Notes under the pieces: generated by a model
The model's input: the letters and a program-made list of their open reading frames with translations, nothing else
The model's database searches: none
Told to the model about the DNA's origin: nothing
Shown: one piece after another, positions 45,399 through 53,531 of the stretch
How the letters are laid out: the number at the start of each line of letters is the position of its first letter
Numbering within the stretch: position 1 is the stretch's first letter
Assembly (NCBI GenBank): GCA_002256385.1
Contig: NKJD01000090.1
Span: 29,326 to 93,325 of the forward strand
Direction: 5' to 3'
Length of the DNA stretch: 64,000 nt
DNA from: Flavobacterium sp. BFFFF2
GTDB taxonomy: Bacteria; Bacteroidota; Bacteroidia; Flavobacteriales; Flavobacteriaceae
Made by a program: the position numbers and the translations under genes

Positions 45399-45848
45399 AG
45401 CTATAGAGAGTATGTTTTCATAAATGGAGATAATCCCGTTCATATAAGACTTTCGATCGTCTCCATTCTTTTCAGAGATATAGGCACTTTGCGAAATGCG
45501 CTGGGCGTAGAGCTTGTAATCGGCTCCTGCGGCCTTAGCGGATTTATAGCTAGTGGAAATCAATCGGGCAAAATCATAGAAGCTATCTTGAGCCGATGGA
45601 TACACTCGAAAGACTAAGTTATAAGTAGGGTTAGCTTTAACCGAAGCTCCTTTCCAAAACTCATTGGTTTTACCTGCTGCGGTAATGCCAAAAAAGTTAT
45701 GGTGCTTTTGAGAAAGTGTAGAGGTTCCCCAAGCGCTTTCAAAAGCTCCTTGAGATAGAATAATGAGCGGGTCAATACCAAAGCGTTCACCTGCCTTCTT
45801 GGCAAGCTCATAGTAACTTATCACATATTGTTCGGTTTTAGTGCTCAT
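45360..45848 (-). CDS. Glucosaminidase-type peptidoglycan hydrolase (GH73-like)
   Basis: A 162-residue enzyme of the FlgJ/GH73 glucosaminidase family. 'SQGAFESAWGTSTLSQKHHN' carries the catalytic Glu37, 'NFFGITAAGK' and 'FRVYPSAQDSFYDFARLI' are typical. It would cut cell-wall glycan during entry or lysis. The zero-frame protein ends 'KKKVFLQNPQLA' straight after the A9 run; a -1 shift would replace this with a membrane-spanning tail (separate entry). Membrane-anchored hydrolases fit a membrane-containing virion, like the lytic factors of PRD1-type viruses. The start overlaps the upstream gene by 4 nt. Confidence 0.85.
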   Translation of the reverse strand: MSTKTEQYVISYYELAKKAGERFGIDPLIILSQGAFESAWGTSTLSQKHHNFFGITAAGKTNEFWKGASVKANPTYNLVFRVYPSAQDSFYDFARLISTSYKSAKAAGADYKLYAQRISQSAYISEKNGDDRKSYMNGIISIYENILSIAKKKVFLQNPQLA

Positions 45849-46897
45849 GAATTTGTTAGAATAGTGGTGTACTTTTTCTCTACCCAGCGAAGGGTATTAT
45901 CAACGGTTCTAAACTGAGTAAACTCGCCTTTTGTGGTTTGTAAACTCATAATAGGTTCACCCAATAGAGTATTGGCATTTGCTAGGTTTATGGCCATTAG
46001 CTGCTCGTTTAAAATGGGTGCATTATATAGGGTTAGTAAAATAGAACTAGGCAAACCTTTTAGCGTAAAAAAGTCTTGAGGTTTCATCCATCCTGTAAAG
46101 GGTGTAGTTGCTGGATAGGCATCGTACATGTTTTTGTAGAAGGGAAAAATATCTACATACTCGCTCGAGCTCGATACCCAAAAGCTAATGCGTAATTTGT
46201 TTTTATCCTTATAAGCAGAAGGTGCTTTAACAGCATTCACCACAAAGGCAACTTCGATGAATTTCACATTGTTCTTTTGGTCGTATTGCTGCCTTCCAGT
46301 TGCATAGCCTAAAAACTCTCCAGGCTTAGCAAGGCGAATAATATTTTTATCTGAAAACTGCTCATAAATTGCTCCATGGTTAGAAGCATCTGGAGTGGTT
46401 CTAAGGGTGACTTCTTTTTTAGCTACTACTAAGCTACTTGCCTTTGCATACTCCACAGCTGGCGCGCTACCTTGTCCCGCTTGCTTTTTGGGATTTGATG
46501 CTACAATAGATAAAAATGTTTGATACTCGGATGCGCTTAACTCACTTTGTAAATCATCCAATAAATTATCGCCAAACAGGTTGGAATAGTCCTTTGCCAC
46601 CTGATCTAAATTGGTAATAGATTTGGCTGTTTCTAGCACCACTGATACAGATGTAGTATCAAAGCTTTTAAACCAGGAGATACCCGATGGGTTAATGGCA
46701 GAGCGAAGTCCAATAGCTTGCCGCGCTGATGGGCTATCATCTACCTGAGATTGCGTGGTAGATTTTTTATACTCCAGTAATAACCGTTGTGCTAACTTAT
46801 AGGTTACAAAGACTCCACCAATCACAAGGATTCCGTTCACAATCTTTGCGGGTATGATTGGAATAGATGAGTAATTTGTGTCGGTTGGATTGTTCAT
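45845..46897 (-). CDS. Membrane-anchored hypothetical protein, 350 aa
   Basis: No family is recognised. One N-terminal membrane segment 'VNGILVIGGVFVTYKLAQRL' (~18-38), then a 300-residue soluble part with a helical stretch ('LLDDLQSELSASEYQTFLS') and a beta-rich region that includes an SH3-like start 'EVTLRTTPDASNHGAIYEQF'. This N-anchor layout recurs in many genes of the module and fits a virion-membrane protein. It overlaps the hydrolase gene by 4 nt (ATGA), so the two are coupled. A role in membrane-associated capsid assembly or host wall contact is inferred. Confidence 0.6.
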   Translation of the reverse strand: MNNPTDTNYSSIPIIPAKIVNGILVIGGVFVTYKLAQRLLLEYKKSTTQSQVDDSPSARQAIGLRSAINPSGISWFKSFDTTSVSVVLETAKSITNLDQVAKDYSNLFGDNLLDDLQSELSASEYQTFLSIVASNPKKQAGQGSAPAVEYAKASSLVVAKKEVTLRTTPDASNHGAIYEQFSDKNIIRLAKPGEFLGYATGRQQYDQKNNVKFIEVAFVVNAVKAPSAYKDKNKLRISFWVSSSSEYVDIFPFYKNMYDAYPATTPFTGWMKPQDFFTLKGLPSSILLTLYNAPILNEQLMAINLANANTLLGEPIMSLQTTKGEFTQFRTVDNTLRWVEKKYTTILTNS

Positions 46898-46915
46898 TTT
46901 TATTCTTCCTTTTAA

Positions 46916-47083
46916 TTAAATGTTGCTTTTAATCAAGGATTTATAAAAAGGTATTTCAAGCTTTTTAGAAATAGCTTGAAGCTCTAAAATTGTAAACTCC
47001 TTTACGATGGCTTGAATGGCTTCTTTTGCAATACGCTCTTCTAAGCCATTTGATGCTTTTACATTTATTTGTATCTGTGCCAT
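46916..47083 (-). CDS. Tiny protein, 55 aa
   Basis: A 55-codon gene with a good ATG ('MAQIQINVKASNGLEERIAK'), predicted to be a short strand followed by helices ('EAIQAIVKEFTILELQAISK'). No family is recognised. It fits exactly between two neighbours: 18 bp after the start region of the 350-residue gene and 8 bp from the 267-residue gene stop, and has ordinary codon use. Its compact fit is the main support that it is real. Confidence 0.6.
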   Translation of the reverse strand: MAQIQINVKASNGLEERIAKEAIQAIVKEFTILELQAISKKLEIPFYKSLIKSNI

Positions 47084-47091
47084 AAAAATAT

Positions 47092-47895
47092 TTATTGATT
47101 TTCGGTTTGAACCAAGCTTTGTTGCGTAATAAATTCTAATATTCGTTTAAGTGAATTGCGATCTTTTTCTATTTCAGACAGGAGCAAATACATGGTTCCG
47201 AGTTCTTGGTTCGACATGGTTTGACAAAAACCAGAGATCATTTCCAAAATGGTTTCTCGTTGCTCTGGTGAATTCTCTTTAATATTGTTTTGTTCAATTG
47301 TTTTTGGTTGCTCCTCAGTGCCTGCTAAAAAATTAATTGCATTTGCAACTGGACTTCCAGTAAAGAATTTAGCCAGACCAGGAAGTGCCATTCCTATGAT
47401 ATTTGTATAATATTCTATCTGCTTTTTTGCATCTAAACTTGCCTCCATATCCTGAACCTGAAACGCTAAATCTTCATTTAGGGATTTAAGTCTGTCGATT
47501 TCAGAACTCATAAATTTTAAGTCCTTATTCTTTTCCATCTCCGCAAACTTTCTTTGCACAAGTTCATTTACTTCAGCTTCACCAAGTCCTGAAAAGTTGG
47601 ATGAAGTATTAGTAGAATCTTCTGATTCATTCCATAAGAATGTTTTTGACCAGATTAGGGAGTTCTTATCTAGGTCTTTAAATTCAATTTTTACCTTATC
47701 AGGATTTTCCGATTTTTCATAGTTTCGAACCAATGGAGAAAAATTGCTAACCATGGCCTCATCAATACTGTTGAGCTTTTTTCCATTGCGGAAAAAGGTT
47801 GCATTAAACACAACTCGGTTGTGACCTTGTTTTGGGAAAGTCTTAATCATTTTCTGACTCACCTCAATCACTTGATAAATCTTTCTCTTAGTCAT
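47092..47895 (-). CDS. Hypothetical protein with coiled-coil, 267 aa
   Basis: No family is recognised. The N-terminal ~90 residues are beta-rich ('QGHNRVVFNATFFRNGKKLN'). A coiled coil follows (~115-165, 'EIDRLKSLNEDLAFQVQDME'), then a hydrophobic segment 'NIIGMALPGLAKFFTG' and a helical C-terminus. Each part could serve oligomer formation and membrane contact. The start overlaps the stop of the 106-residue gene by one base (TAATG), in line with the dense packing of the module. A structural or assembly role is likely by context. Confidence 0.58.
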   Translation of the reverse strand: MTKRKIYQVIEVSQKMIKTFPKQGHNRVVFNATFFRNGKKLNSIDEAMVSNFSPLVRNYEKSENPDKVKIEFKDLDKNSLIWSKTFLWNESEDSTNTSSNFSGLGEAEVNELVQRKFAEMEKNKDLKFMSSEIDRLKSLNEDLAFQVQDMEASLDAKKQIEYYTNIIGMALPGLAKFFTGSPVANAINFLAGTEEQPKTIEQNNIKENSPEQRETILEMISGFCQTMSNQELGTMYLLLSEIEKDRNSLKRILEFITQQSLVQTENQ

Positions 47896-48215
47896 TAGGT
47901 TAATATCTGAATGAATTCAATAACAGGGTAGCGACTTGGATTCTCTGGCAGAAAAATTTCTATTAATCCACTGAACTCTTCAATGGCTTCAAGTGAAGAT
48001 TGATTAGAGTCAATTTCAAGGCTGTTCGTATCCGAGATAATTCTCGTTCCAATTGGTAGGGCAGGGGCATTGGTAAGAAATAATAGTTCATTATAAGCGA
48101 ATAGGGTATAATACAATTGCCCATTTTGGGTGGGTAAACTCATAAACCTTTGGAGCTCTACCTTCACTTTTCTTTGAGCCAATTGTTGTTCAATAAATGT
48201 CAATTGGTCTAGCAT
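47895..48215 (-). CDS. Small beta-rich protein, 106 aa
   Basis: A 106-residue protein, beta-rich after a short helix ('TFIEQQLAQRKVKVELQRFM'; 'NGQLYYTLFAYNELLFLTN'). No family is recognised. It overlaps its upstream neighbour by 7 nt and the next gene by 1 nt. Position in a row of small beta-rich genes (47895-49871) suggests a virion component. No Cys cluster, signal peptide or catalytic motif is visible. Confidence in a real gene comes from the tight overlaps. Confidence 0.58.
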   Translation of the reverse strand: MLDQLTFIEQQLAQRKVKVELQRFMSLPTQNGQLYYTLFAYNELLFLTNAPALPIGTRIISDTNSLEIDSNQSSLEAIEEFSGLIEIFLPENPSRYPVIEFIQILT

Positions 48216-48736
48216 AAGTGGTCAGTATTATTCTCAGGAATCAAACCCTCATTTTCTTCATCATTTGGAATACAAACTTCAATTTCTTTATTTTCTATAG
48301 CAGGTAAATCAATTAGCTTTGTAATAACAGGTTCAATTGTTTTTGGTTCTTGCGGGACCTCCGCCACACATCTCAAATAAAGACTTACACTATAAGGCTT
48401 AAATGAGGCTTTTGAAACTTTGTCTAAATAGACTCCAGCTATAATATTACCTTTTTCCAGTTCAACATCTAGAATTTGGTAATCATTGTTTTCCTCTGAA
48501 TTGCCAATTGCTGGAACACTAACAGAAGCTGCAATTTTATGGTCCTTTAAGTTGTTAAAGGTTGCTGTTAACCATCCCAATTGTGCAATATCAACAGGAG
48601 TCTGAATTCCTTTGGTATGTCTTAATAAGAAACCGGTGCAATGAGTAAGATAGGAGTTTAATTTCTGTTGAAATTTTACTATTTGCCCTGGCTTATCAAT
48701 TTGAAGTCGGATGATCTGGTATCGGATTTTGCTCAT
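48209..48736 (-). CDS. Beta-rich protein, 175 aa, jelly-roll-like candidate
   Basis: A 175-residue protein. The N-terminus 'YQIIRLQIDKPGQIVKFQQK' matches that of the adjacent 139-residue protein ('QQIRVRVTEPGQSLRIVAET'), with I-R-x-x-I/V-x-x-P-G-Q shared, so the two look like paralogues. The body is beta-rich ('LTATFNNLKDHKIAASVSVP', 'YSVSLYLRCVAEVP'). The last ~45 residues are acidic and probably disordered. Two related beta proteins coded side by side recall the paired single-jelly-roll capsid proteins of some tailless membrane viruses. This is inference; no structure was computed. Confidence 0.58.
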   Translation of the reverse strand: MSKIRYQIIRLQIDKPGQIVKFQQKLNSYLTHCTGFLLRHTKGIQTPVDIAQLGWLTATFNNLKDHKIAASVSVPAIGNSEENNDYQILDVELEKGNIIAGVYLDKVSKASFKPYSVSLYLRCVAEVPQEPKTIEPVITKLIDLPAIENKEIEVCIPNDEENEGLIPENNTDHLC

Positions 48737-49152
48737 TGTGCTTCTTGTTTTTCATTGGTAAGCCATAAATAGATACGGGCTTCATAAGGGAATGGGTTAT
48801 TGGGGTCCAGGTCGCCACCCAATTGACTTACTGCAATTGTTCCACCATCTGTAAACTTACCTTCAATAGCGCTTCCACCTCCATCTAGGTGTTCTTCAAA
48901 AAGAAAGAACTTTTGATTGGGGGCTACCTGAATTCCGCAGGAAATTAGTTTCACCTCATGGTTATCATCAAATACTTCCTGGTTATTTACTTTCAAACCC
49001 AACATAGTTCCAACCATCAGCGATTCGAGTGGCATAGAAATATAGATACCTCTGATGCGATTATACTGCTTGTCGGTCTCAGCAACTATTCTGAGAGACT
49101 GCCCTGGTTCAGTAACCCGAACTCTGATTTGTTGGAACTTGTGGTTTTTCAT
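48733..49152 (-). CDS. Beta-rich protein, 139 aa, paralogue of neighbour
   Basis: A 139-residue beta-rich protein. 'IRVRVTEPGQSLRIVAETDK' resembles the start of the 175-residue gene product immediately downstream. A second part has 'LKVNNQEVFDDNHEVKLISC' and glycine-rich turns 'EEHLDGGGSAIEGKFTDGG', ending 'YEARIYLWLTNEK'. The pattern fits a small beta-sandwich or jelly roll. It overlaps the next gene by 4 nt and lies 14 bp after the 234-residue gene stop. Proposed role: minor capsid or spike-base protein in the virus-like module; alternative: accessory factor. Confidence 0.58.
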   Translation of the reverse strand: MKNHKFQQIRVRVTEPGQSLRIVAETDKQYNRIRGIYISMPLESLMVGTMLGLKVNNQEVFDDNHEVKLISCGIQVAPNQKFFLFEEHLDGGGSAIEGKFTDGGTIAVSQLGGDLDPNNPFPYEARIYLWLTNEKQEAQ

Positions 49153-49166
49153 GTTGGATTTAGGAA

Positions 49167-49871
49167 TTAAGCTTTAATGACTGCTGTTCCACGAAGGATT
49201 GCTTTCAAGTAGGTGTTAACAGGTGCATTTACGGCCCACTCAATATTGAATTCAATTGATTGCTGATCACGGATAATTTTTGGATTATCCAATACAAACA
49301 ATCCTTTGAAAGTGTCTTTACCTTCTGTTTGAAACACTTCACAAGAAGCATTTGGTATCAATACTGTACCATTGGCTTTGAATTCAAATTCACCGTTTCT
49401 AACATAATCAGGTATAACATCAAAATTTACAATGCCGGGACCATCTGTACCATCACCAACGCCACCCAATAAATGAATGCCATATAATAAGAAGTGATTT
49501 CCTTTTTCAAGCTTTCCACTTGAAATATTACTTGAACCTACCACCTTGTTATCATCATCTTTGAACATTTTGATAACTTTAGATCCGCTAATACTTTTAA
49601 CTACATAATAGGCTGTATCAACTGCCTGAAGGCTTTGGTTTGCCAAGCCTGTCTGTATTTCTTTTGGAAGCATTGAAATACGCTTTTCAAATTCTGCACG
49701 TGAGCGCGAGCCATTTGTGGCTGCCGCAGTTCTCGACTGTGTTTGTATTTTTTTGAAAAGTTTCTTTTTATCGTTTGGACCGCTGAGGTCAAGGGCTTGT
49801 AAGAAATCGTCTTCCGACATTGCACCTAATAGATTGTACTCGCTGTTTTCGATTTGTCCGAGGGTTAACAT
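49167..49871 (-). CDS. Candidate major capsid protein, 234 aa
   Basis: No family is recognised with certainty. The N-terminal third is helical and charged ('SEDDFLQALDLSGPNDKKKL'); the rest is beta-rich with many Gly/Asn turns ('GKLEKGNHFLLYGIHLLGGV', 'GEFEFKANGTVLIPNASCEV'), then 'NPKIIRDQQSIEFNIEW'. The element 'NPKII..QQSIEF' and loops suggest a beta-sandwich coat protein. It is the largest beta protein in the row and has a strong-looking spacing from its neighbours (14 and 30 bp), consistent with separate translation at high level. Capsid status is inferred; structure prediction would decide. Confidence 0.55.
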   Translation of the reverse strand: MLTLGQIENSEYNLLGAMSEDDFLQALDLSGPNDKKKLFKKIQTQSRTAAATNGSRSRAEFEKRISMLPKEIQTGLANQSLQAVDTAYYVVKSISGSKVIKMFKDDDNKVVGSSNISSGKLEKGNHFLLYGIHLLGGVGDGTDGPGIVNFDVIPDYVRNGEFEFKANGTVLIPNASCEVFQTEGKDTFKGLFVLDNPKIIRDQQSIEFNIEWAVNAPVNTYLKAILRGTAVIKA

Positions 49872-49901
49872 AAATTATTTGTTTAAATTGTTGGTAATTG
49901 A

Positions 49902-50453
49902 TTAAATGATTTCGATGTAGGATAAATCCTCTCTTTGTGAAGATTCGGAAGCCTGATTTGGATTGACAGATTCAGAAAATTGGGTAGGTTCGATAGTAGA
50001 AACTACTGCCATTGGAGCAGCCGAAAGTGAAGGCAAATCTGGATTATATCTTTCAACAGAAAGATTAATCGGTTCGCGGTAAACAATAGCTTCAGGTGCT
50101 TCCCCAATTCCATTAAAGCTGAAATCTGATAAGCCAGCAAGCAAATCTTTTTTTAGAATTACCTTTACTCCTGATAGTATTCCTGCTGCACCCACACCAG
50201 TTGCTAGGTGTTTTAGATTTTGTTCTTTTAAAAATAGGTTCCCTGCTGTACCAAGACCAATTAATACAATAGGTCTTGCAAGTGCAATTGGGTTGAGGCC
50301 AGCAGCGCTGTTGTCTACTTTTAAAAGTTTGTCAATAACTTTTCCGCTTACTGAACCGATGATTACACCACCTGTAAGCATAGCCAAGGTTTTAATTTCT
50401 TCCATTACAGCTTGGCTACTGATTTTGGGTTTTGTTTTGGTTTTAGTTGCCAT
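49902..50453 (-). CDS. Membrane protein, 183 aa
   Basis: A 183-residue protein with at least two hydrophobic segments ('TLAMLTGGVIIGSVSGKVI', ~22-40, and 'ALARPIVLIGLGTAGNLFL', ~57-75), a weaker third 'GVGAAGILSGVKVIL' (~86-100), and a polar, Ser/Pro-rich C-terminal tail (~80 residues). The N-terminus is Lys/Thr-rich ('MATKTKTKPK'). No family is recognised. Glycine-rich small membrane segments of this kind are typical of virion-membrane proteins in tailless viruses. The gene follows the transglutaminase-like gene in the same direction. Confidence 0.6.
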   Translation of the reverse strand: MATKTKTKPKISSQAVMEEIKTLAMLTGGVIIGSVSGKVIDKLLKVDNSAAGLNPIALARPIVLIGLGTAGNLFLKEQNLKHLATGVGAAGILSGVKVILKKDLLAGLSDFSFNGIGEAPEAIVYREPINLSVERYNPDLPSLSAAPMAVVSTIEPTQFSESVNPNQASESSQREDLSYIEII

Positions 50454-50471
50454 TTTGTTGTGTATTTATGC

Positions 50472-52325
50472 CTAAAATAATTTGACAGTTTTAATGGATT
50501 GTTTACCCTTTCGGCTTGGTTTATGTGCTTTATGTTTGGTGGCTTTTTTAGCGCCAGTTTTTTTGTAAGTTTTATAGCCAGATAACCCTTTTGATTTTGC
50601 TTTAGGTTTTACTATTTGATAAATTCCAAAGGCAAGCAAGCCTCCACCTAAAGCCACTGGTAAAGGGTTTTGTTTAATAAAGTTCATAATGGCTCCTGTG
50701 CTTTCTGGTGTTGTGGTTGTTTGAACCGCATCTGTATATGTTGGAACGTTGGGATTGGAAGGAGAAATTACCACTGGTAAAGCAGTGGGTTGAATTTGGC
50801 CAGGAGCATTTTCGTTTGCTTGAATTTGAGCCACCACAGCAGCAGCAGTTGGATCAGCCGCCGCCTGTGCTTGTAGTGAGTTCATGTCTACCTTTTCATC
50901 CTTACTAAAAAGGCCAGTATCTTTTAGGATTTTTATAGCAGCAATAATTACAGGTGTTGCGGCAGCCAGAGCTGAACCTGTAACAGGGTCGCCTAATTGG
51001 CCAAATTGCCCAATGTTATCCTCATCAACATATCCAGATAGATTTCCTGCCTTTCCATTTAATATGGCATTCTTTAAAGCGTTTCTATCTCCTTGAAGTT
51101 TATCAGCAAACAAGCTTTCAATTTTAGTAATGGCATTTTTGCTTTTTTGCCAACTATCAGCACTTACGCCTTTTGCAGCGGCTTGCTCTTTGGTTCCATA
51201 GGCCCACTTTAATTTTGTACCCATATGGCCAAGGTTGAGTTTTAAAGCTAGCAAAAAGCCACCACGGGCAGCCAATGAAAGTGGATTAAATTTGACAACA
51301 GCCTTTACTGCGGCCTTGGCTGCATCGCCAACTTTATCACCAACCTTTTTTACAGTGTTCTTAATTCCGGTAAAAAATCCCTTTAATTTAACTCCACTTA
51401 AAGATAATTCATCCAAATCTAAATCTGTTCCATTGATTGTGGTGAGGCCATTCTTAATATTGAGTTGTTGCTCGTTTTTAGACAAAATATCCAAAGCCTC
51501 ATCTCGTTTATCGGTATACCAGTATTGAATAGCATAGTCAAGCATTTTAAGCAAGGCCTGTGGGTCGTCCACTGTGGAAATTAGACTTGGGTTTGATGCA
51601 ATGGCATTTCGAGTTGCCACAATGTTTTGGTATAGTTTATCCAGGTCTTGTTGGGTGGAAGTGGCTCCAAGTTCCATGCCTGTTAATGCTGTTGCCATAA
51701 CAGCATCGTGAAGGTCGTCTTGAGCAATTCCGCTCAAAACGGCAACGTTTATTCCTTGTAAATTCATAGGATAATCCATTTTATCAGTATATTTTTTTTC
51801 AAAATTGAATTCTGAAACCACTGCATCTATTACGCAGTATTTGTTGCAATCAGGGATAGGCACAATAACATAAACATGTTGCCAGGAATCGCTTGAATAT
51901 TTGGTGATACGAAAGCTATGCGGGATTTGAAGATTGGTTAAAATACTAGATGCAAAAATGCTCATGCAATCACAATCAACGCCAGTGTTGCGTTCAGCCC
52001 AAGCCCTTGCTGGCCTTCTCAATTGTTCTATTCCTCGTTTGTCGATTTTATACTGGATGTGGTTATAAATAAATTCCCAAATTGCTTTGCAGGTATCAAT
52101 TGTGGCCGACCGTTTGAGTAATGAAGCGATTCGCTTGGTGTCGTCAATGTACTTCCAAACAACTTTCTCCATTAACTCAACGGTATCTGTCACCTCACCA
52201 TCTTCAATAATGATGCGGTCATTATCCTCGGGCGGAGGAAAGTTTGGGTTATATCGGCTTCCATCTTTGATAGACCGGTAGCCGCTTTTAACACTAGTTG
52301 AGGGTTTGTAGTTAGGGCATTTCAT
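50472..52325 (-). CDS. Transglutaminase-like cysteine protein with membrane anchor and basic tail
   Basis: A 617-residue protein. Residues ~70-170 form a transglutaminase-like papain-fold domain: C118/C120 in 'NTGVDCDCMSIFASS', H150 in 'DSWQHVYVIVP', D167 in 'YCVIDAVV', the expected Cys-His-Asp order. The long middle is partly Ala/Lys-rich. Near the C-terminus 'PLPVALGGGLLAFGIYQIV' is a membrane segment, followed by a ~45-residue Lys-rich tail suited to binding nucleic acid. It could cross-link or cleave virion proteins, or anchor the genome to a membrane. The start codon overlaps the LEA-like gene stop by 4 nt. The enzyme fold is well supported; the role is inferred. Confidence 0.75.
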   Translation of the reverse strand: MKCPNYKPSTSVKSGYRSIKDGSRYNPNFPPPEDNDRIIIEDGEVTDTVELMEKVVWKYIDDTKRIASLLKRSATIDTCKAIWEFIYNHIQYKIDKRGIEQLRRPARAWAERNTGVDCDCMSIFASSILTNLQIPHSFRITKYSSDSWQHVYVIVPIPDCNKYCVIDAVVSEFNFEKKYTDKMDYPMNLQGINVAVLSGIAQDDLHDAVMATALTGMELGATSTQQDLDKLYQNIVATRNAIASNPSLISTVDDPQALLKMLDYAIQYWYTDKRDEALDILSKNEQQLNIKNGLTTINGTDLDLDELSLSGVKLKGFFTGIKNTVKKVGDKVGDAAKAAVKAVVKFNPLSLAARGGFLLALKLNLGHMGTKLKWAYGTKEQAAAKGVSADSWQKSKNAITKIESLFADKLQGDRNALKNAILNGKAGNLSGYVDEDNIGQFGQLGDPVTGSALAAATPVIIAAIKILKDTGLFSKDEKVDMNSLQAQAAADPTAAAVVAQIQANENAPGQIQPTALPVVISPSNPNVPTYTDAVQTTTTPESTGAIMNFIKQNPLPVALGGGLLAFGIYQIVKPKAKSKGLSGYKTYKKTGAKKATKHKAHKPSRKGKQSIKTVKLF

Positions 52326-52825
52326 CCAATAATCTTTTTTACTTCAGATTTATAATAAAGGCCATTCACATAAGTGGTAAATGACATCTCAATTGGGATG
52401 CCTAACTGGGAGGCTATATTGTTGAGATTGCCACTTCTAAAAATTGAAACAAGGGTTGGTATTTTAGAAATTAGACTTGAACCTAAACTTGCCATTATTG
52501 GCCATCCAATTTGAAGTTCTATGGTGTCTATTTTTGTTTGATTCAATGGCTGTATAACAATCAATTTATTTTCTGCATTCGATTGCGCTATTGGCTTACC
52601 TCCTGAAGAAACAAACACAACTGGCTTAGTAATAGTTACGCTATCTTTTGAGGTGTTATTTATGGATACCTCGGTTCTAAATGATATTCCATTTAGGGAA
52701 ATTTGATGTAGGCGTGGATTTACCAAACTCAATGTGGTTGAATCAGAAACTTGTTGCATTTTCAGGAGTTTGATAATGCCATATGCAATAGTTCCTGCAA
52801 TGGCAATTCCTATTACCTTATTCAT
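52322..52825 (-). CDS. Membrane-anchored LEA-like beta-sandwich protein
   Basis: A 167-residue protein using the ATG at 52825 ('MNKVIGIAIAGTIAYGIIK', an N-terminal membrane segment); a longer frame to 52927 overlaps the next gene and is not used. After the anchor, 'RTEVSINNTSKDSVTITKP' and 'VFVSSGGKPIAQSN' fit the LEA14/WHy beta-sandwich pattern. It overlaps the upstream 79-residue gene by 8 nt and the transglutaminase-like gene by 4 nt. In a virion such domains may line the membrane-capsid interface. The function is not known. Confidence 0.62.
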   Translation of the reverse strand: MNKVIGIAIAGTIAYGIIKLLKMQQVSDSTTLSLVNPRLHQISLNGISFRTEVSINNTSKDSVTITKPVVFVSSGGKPIAQSNAENKLIVIQPLNQTKIDTIELQIGWPIMASLGSSLISKIPTLVSIFRSGNLNNIASQLGIPIEMSFTTYVNGLYYKSEVKKIIG

Positions 52826-53057
52826 CTTTTTTTGAATTGGATTGTTTGAAATAATTACTGATTTGGCGACTACATTCATCCAAAACCTTCTTAACCAAAT
52901 AGCCAGCTGCGGCAGAAGCAGCAGCATATATTATAACGGTTGTTAATTCAGGAAGTGTAATAGCTATCAAAAGGGGTTTTGTATATACTGCTTTCCCCAC
53001 ACCTCCAAGTACACCTGAAGCTGTTGTAAAAAGGGCCGTGGTTGTTTGATCAGACAT
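52818..53057 (-). CDS. Small membrane protein, first gene of virus-like operon
   Basis: A 79-residue protein using ATG 53057 ('MSDQTTTALFTTASGVLGGV'); an upstream ATG at 53081 is less likely. One or two hydrophobic segments ('LLIAITLPELTTVIIYAAAS') with a polar, charged C-terminus. No family is recognised. It is the first gene of the long minus-strand run. The divergent plus-strand cluster begins at 53235, and a set of 10-bp tandem repeats lies between. It may be a virion-membrane or regulatory membrane protein. Confidence 0.58.
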   Translation of the reverse strand: MSDQTTTALFTTASGVLGGVGKAVYTKPLLIAITLPELTTVIIYAAASAAAGYLVKKVLDECSRQISNYFKQSNSKKDE

Positions 53058-53111
53058 GAAGTGTTGCGAATTGATGAACAAACTTCAGGTTTGATTTTAA
53101 TAGAGTAAGGG

Positions 53112-53151
53112 CATTTGAGGGTATCTTAGGACATTTGAGGGAAAATGAGGG
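53112..53151. repeat. Tandem CATTTGAGGG repeats in divergent control region
   Basis: CATTTGAGGG occurs at 53112-53121 and again at 53132-53141, 20 bp (two helical turns) apart, followed at once by the related AAAATGAGGG at 53142-53151. They lie between the first gene of the virus-like operon (minus) and the FtsZ-like cluster (plus). Spacing in helical turns suggests an operator for a dimeric regulator. No regulator gene is assigned. Confidence 0.55.
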
Positions 53152-53234
53152 AATTTTAGGTTCATTTGGTAAGCTATGACATAATTTGACGTTGCTGGAA
53201 ATGAACTTTGTGTTTGAATTTAGTGGTCAATAAA

Positions 53235-53531
53235 ATGGAAAAGCATCTTCAAGAAATTGTGAAAGAAATTTCGAACTTCTTAGACAACCGGTATGAACTA
53301 TTAACGAGAAATAATTGTAAGAATATCATTGATTATAATCAACGTATTTATGAAAAAATAGATAGTCATGAAATTTTGCCAGGTTTAAAAATGGTGTTAA
53401 ATTTTTCTGCAACCAAATTCGATTTGCCAGATGCTGAATTATTAGAAACATTGGATTGGATTAACAGAATTAACTTATTGGGAAGGGCTGTGGATATTGA
53501 AATTGTAATTGAAAAAATAGGGAGAATATGA
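53235..53531 (+). CDS. Small hypothetical protein of the FtsZ-like cluster
   Basis: A 98-residue protein from ATG 53235; a frame start at 53208 without ATG is less likely. Helical, with an acidic pattern ('LQEIVKEISNFLDNRYELL', 'ATKFDLPDAELLETLDWIN'). No family is recognised. It overlaps the FtsZ-like gene by 4 nt (ATGA), so the two are translationally coupled and it is a likely partner or regulator of that GTPase. It is the first gene of a plus-strand cluster reaching to 56282. Confidence 0.58.
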   Translation: MEKHLQEIVKEISNFLDNRYELLTRNNCKNIIDYNQRIYEKIDSHEILPGLKMVLNFSATKFDLPDAELLETLDWINRINLLGRAVDIEIVIEKIGRI

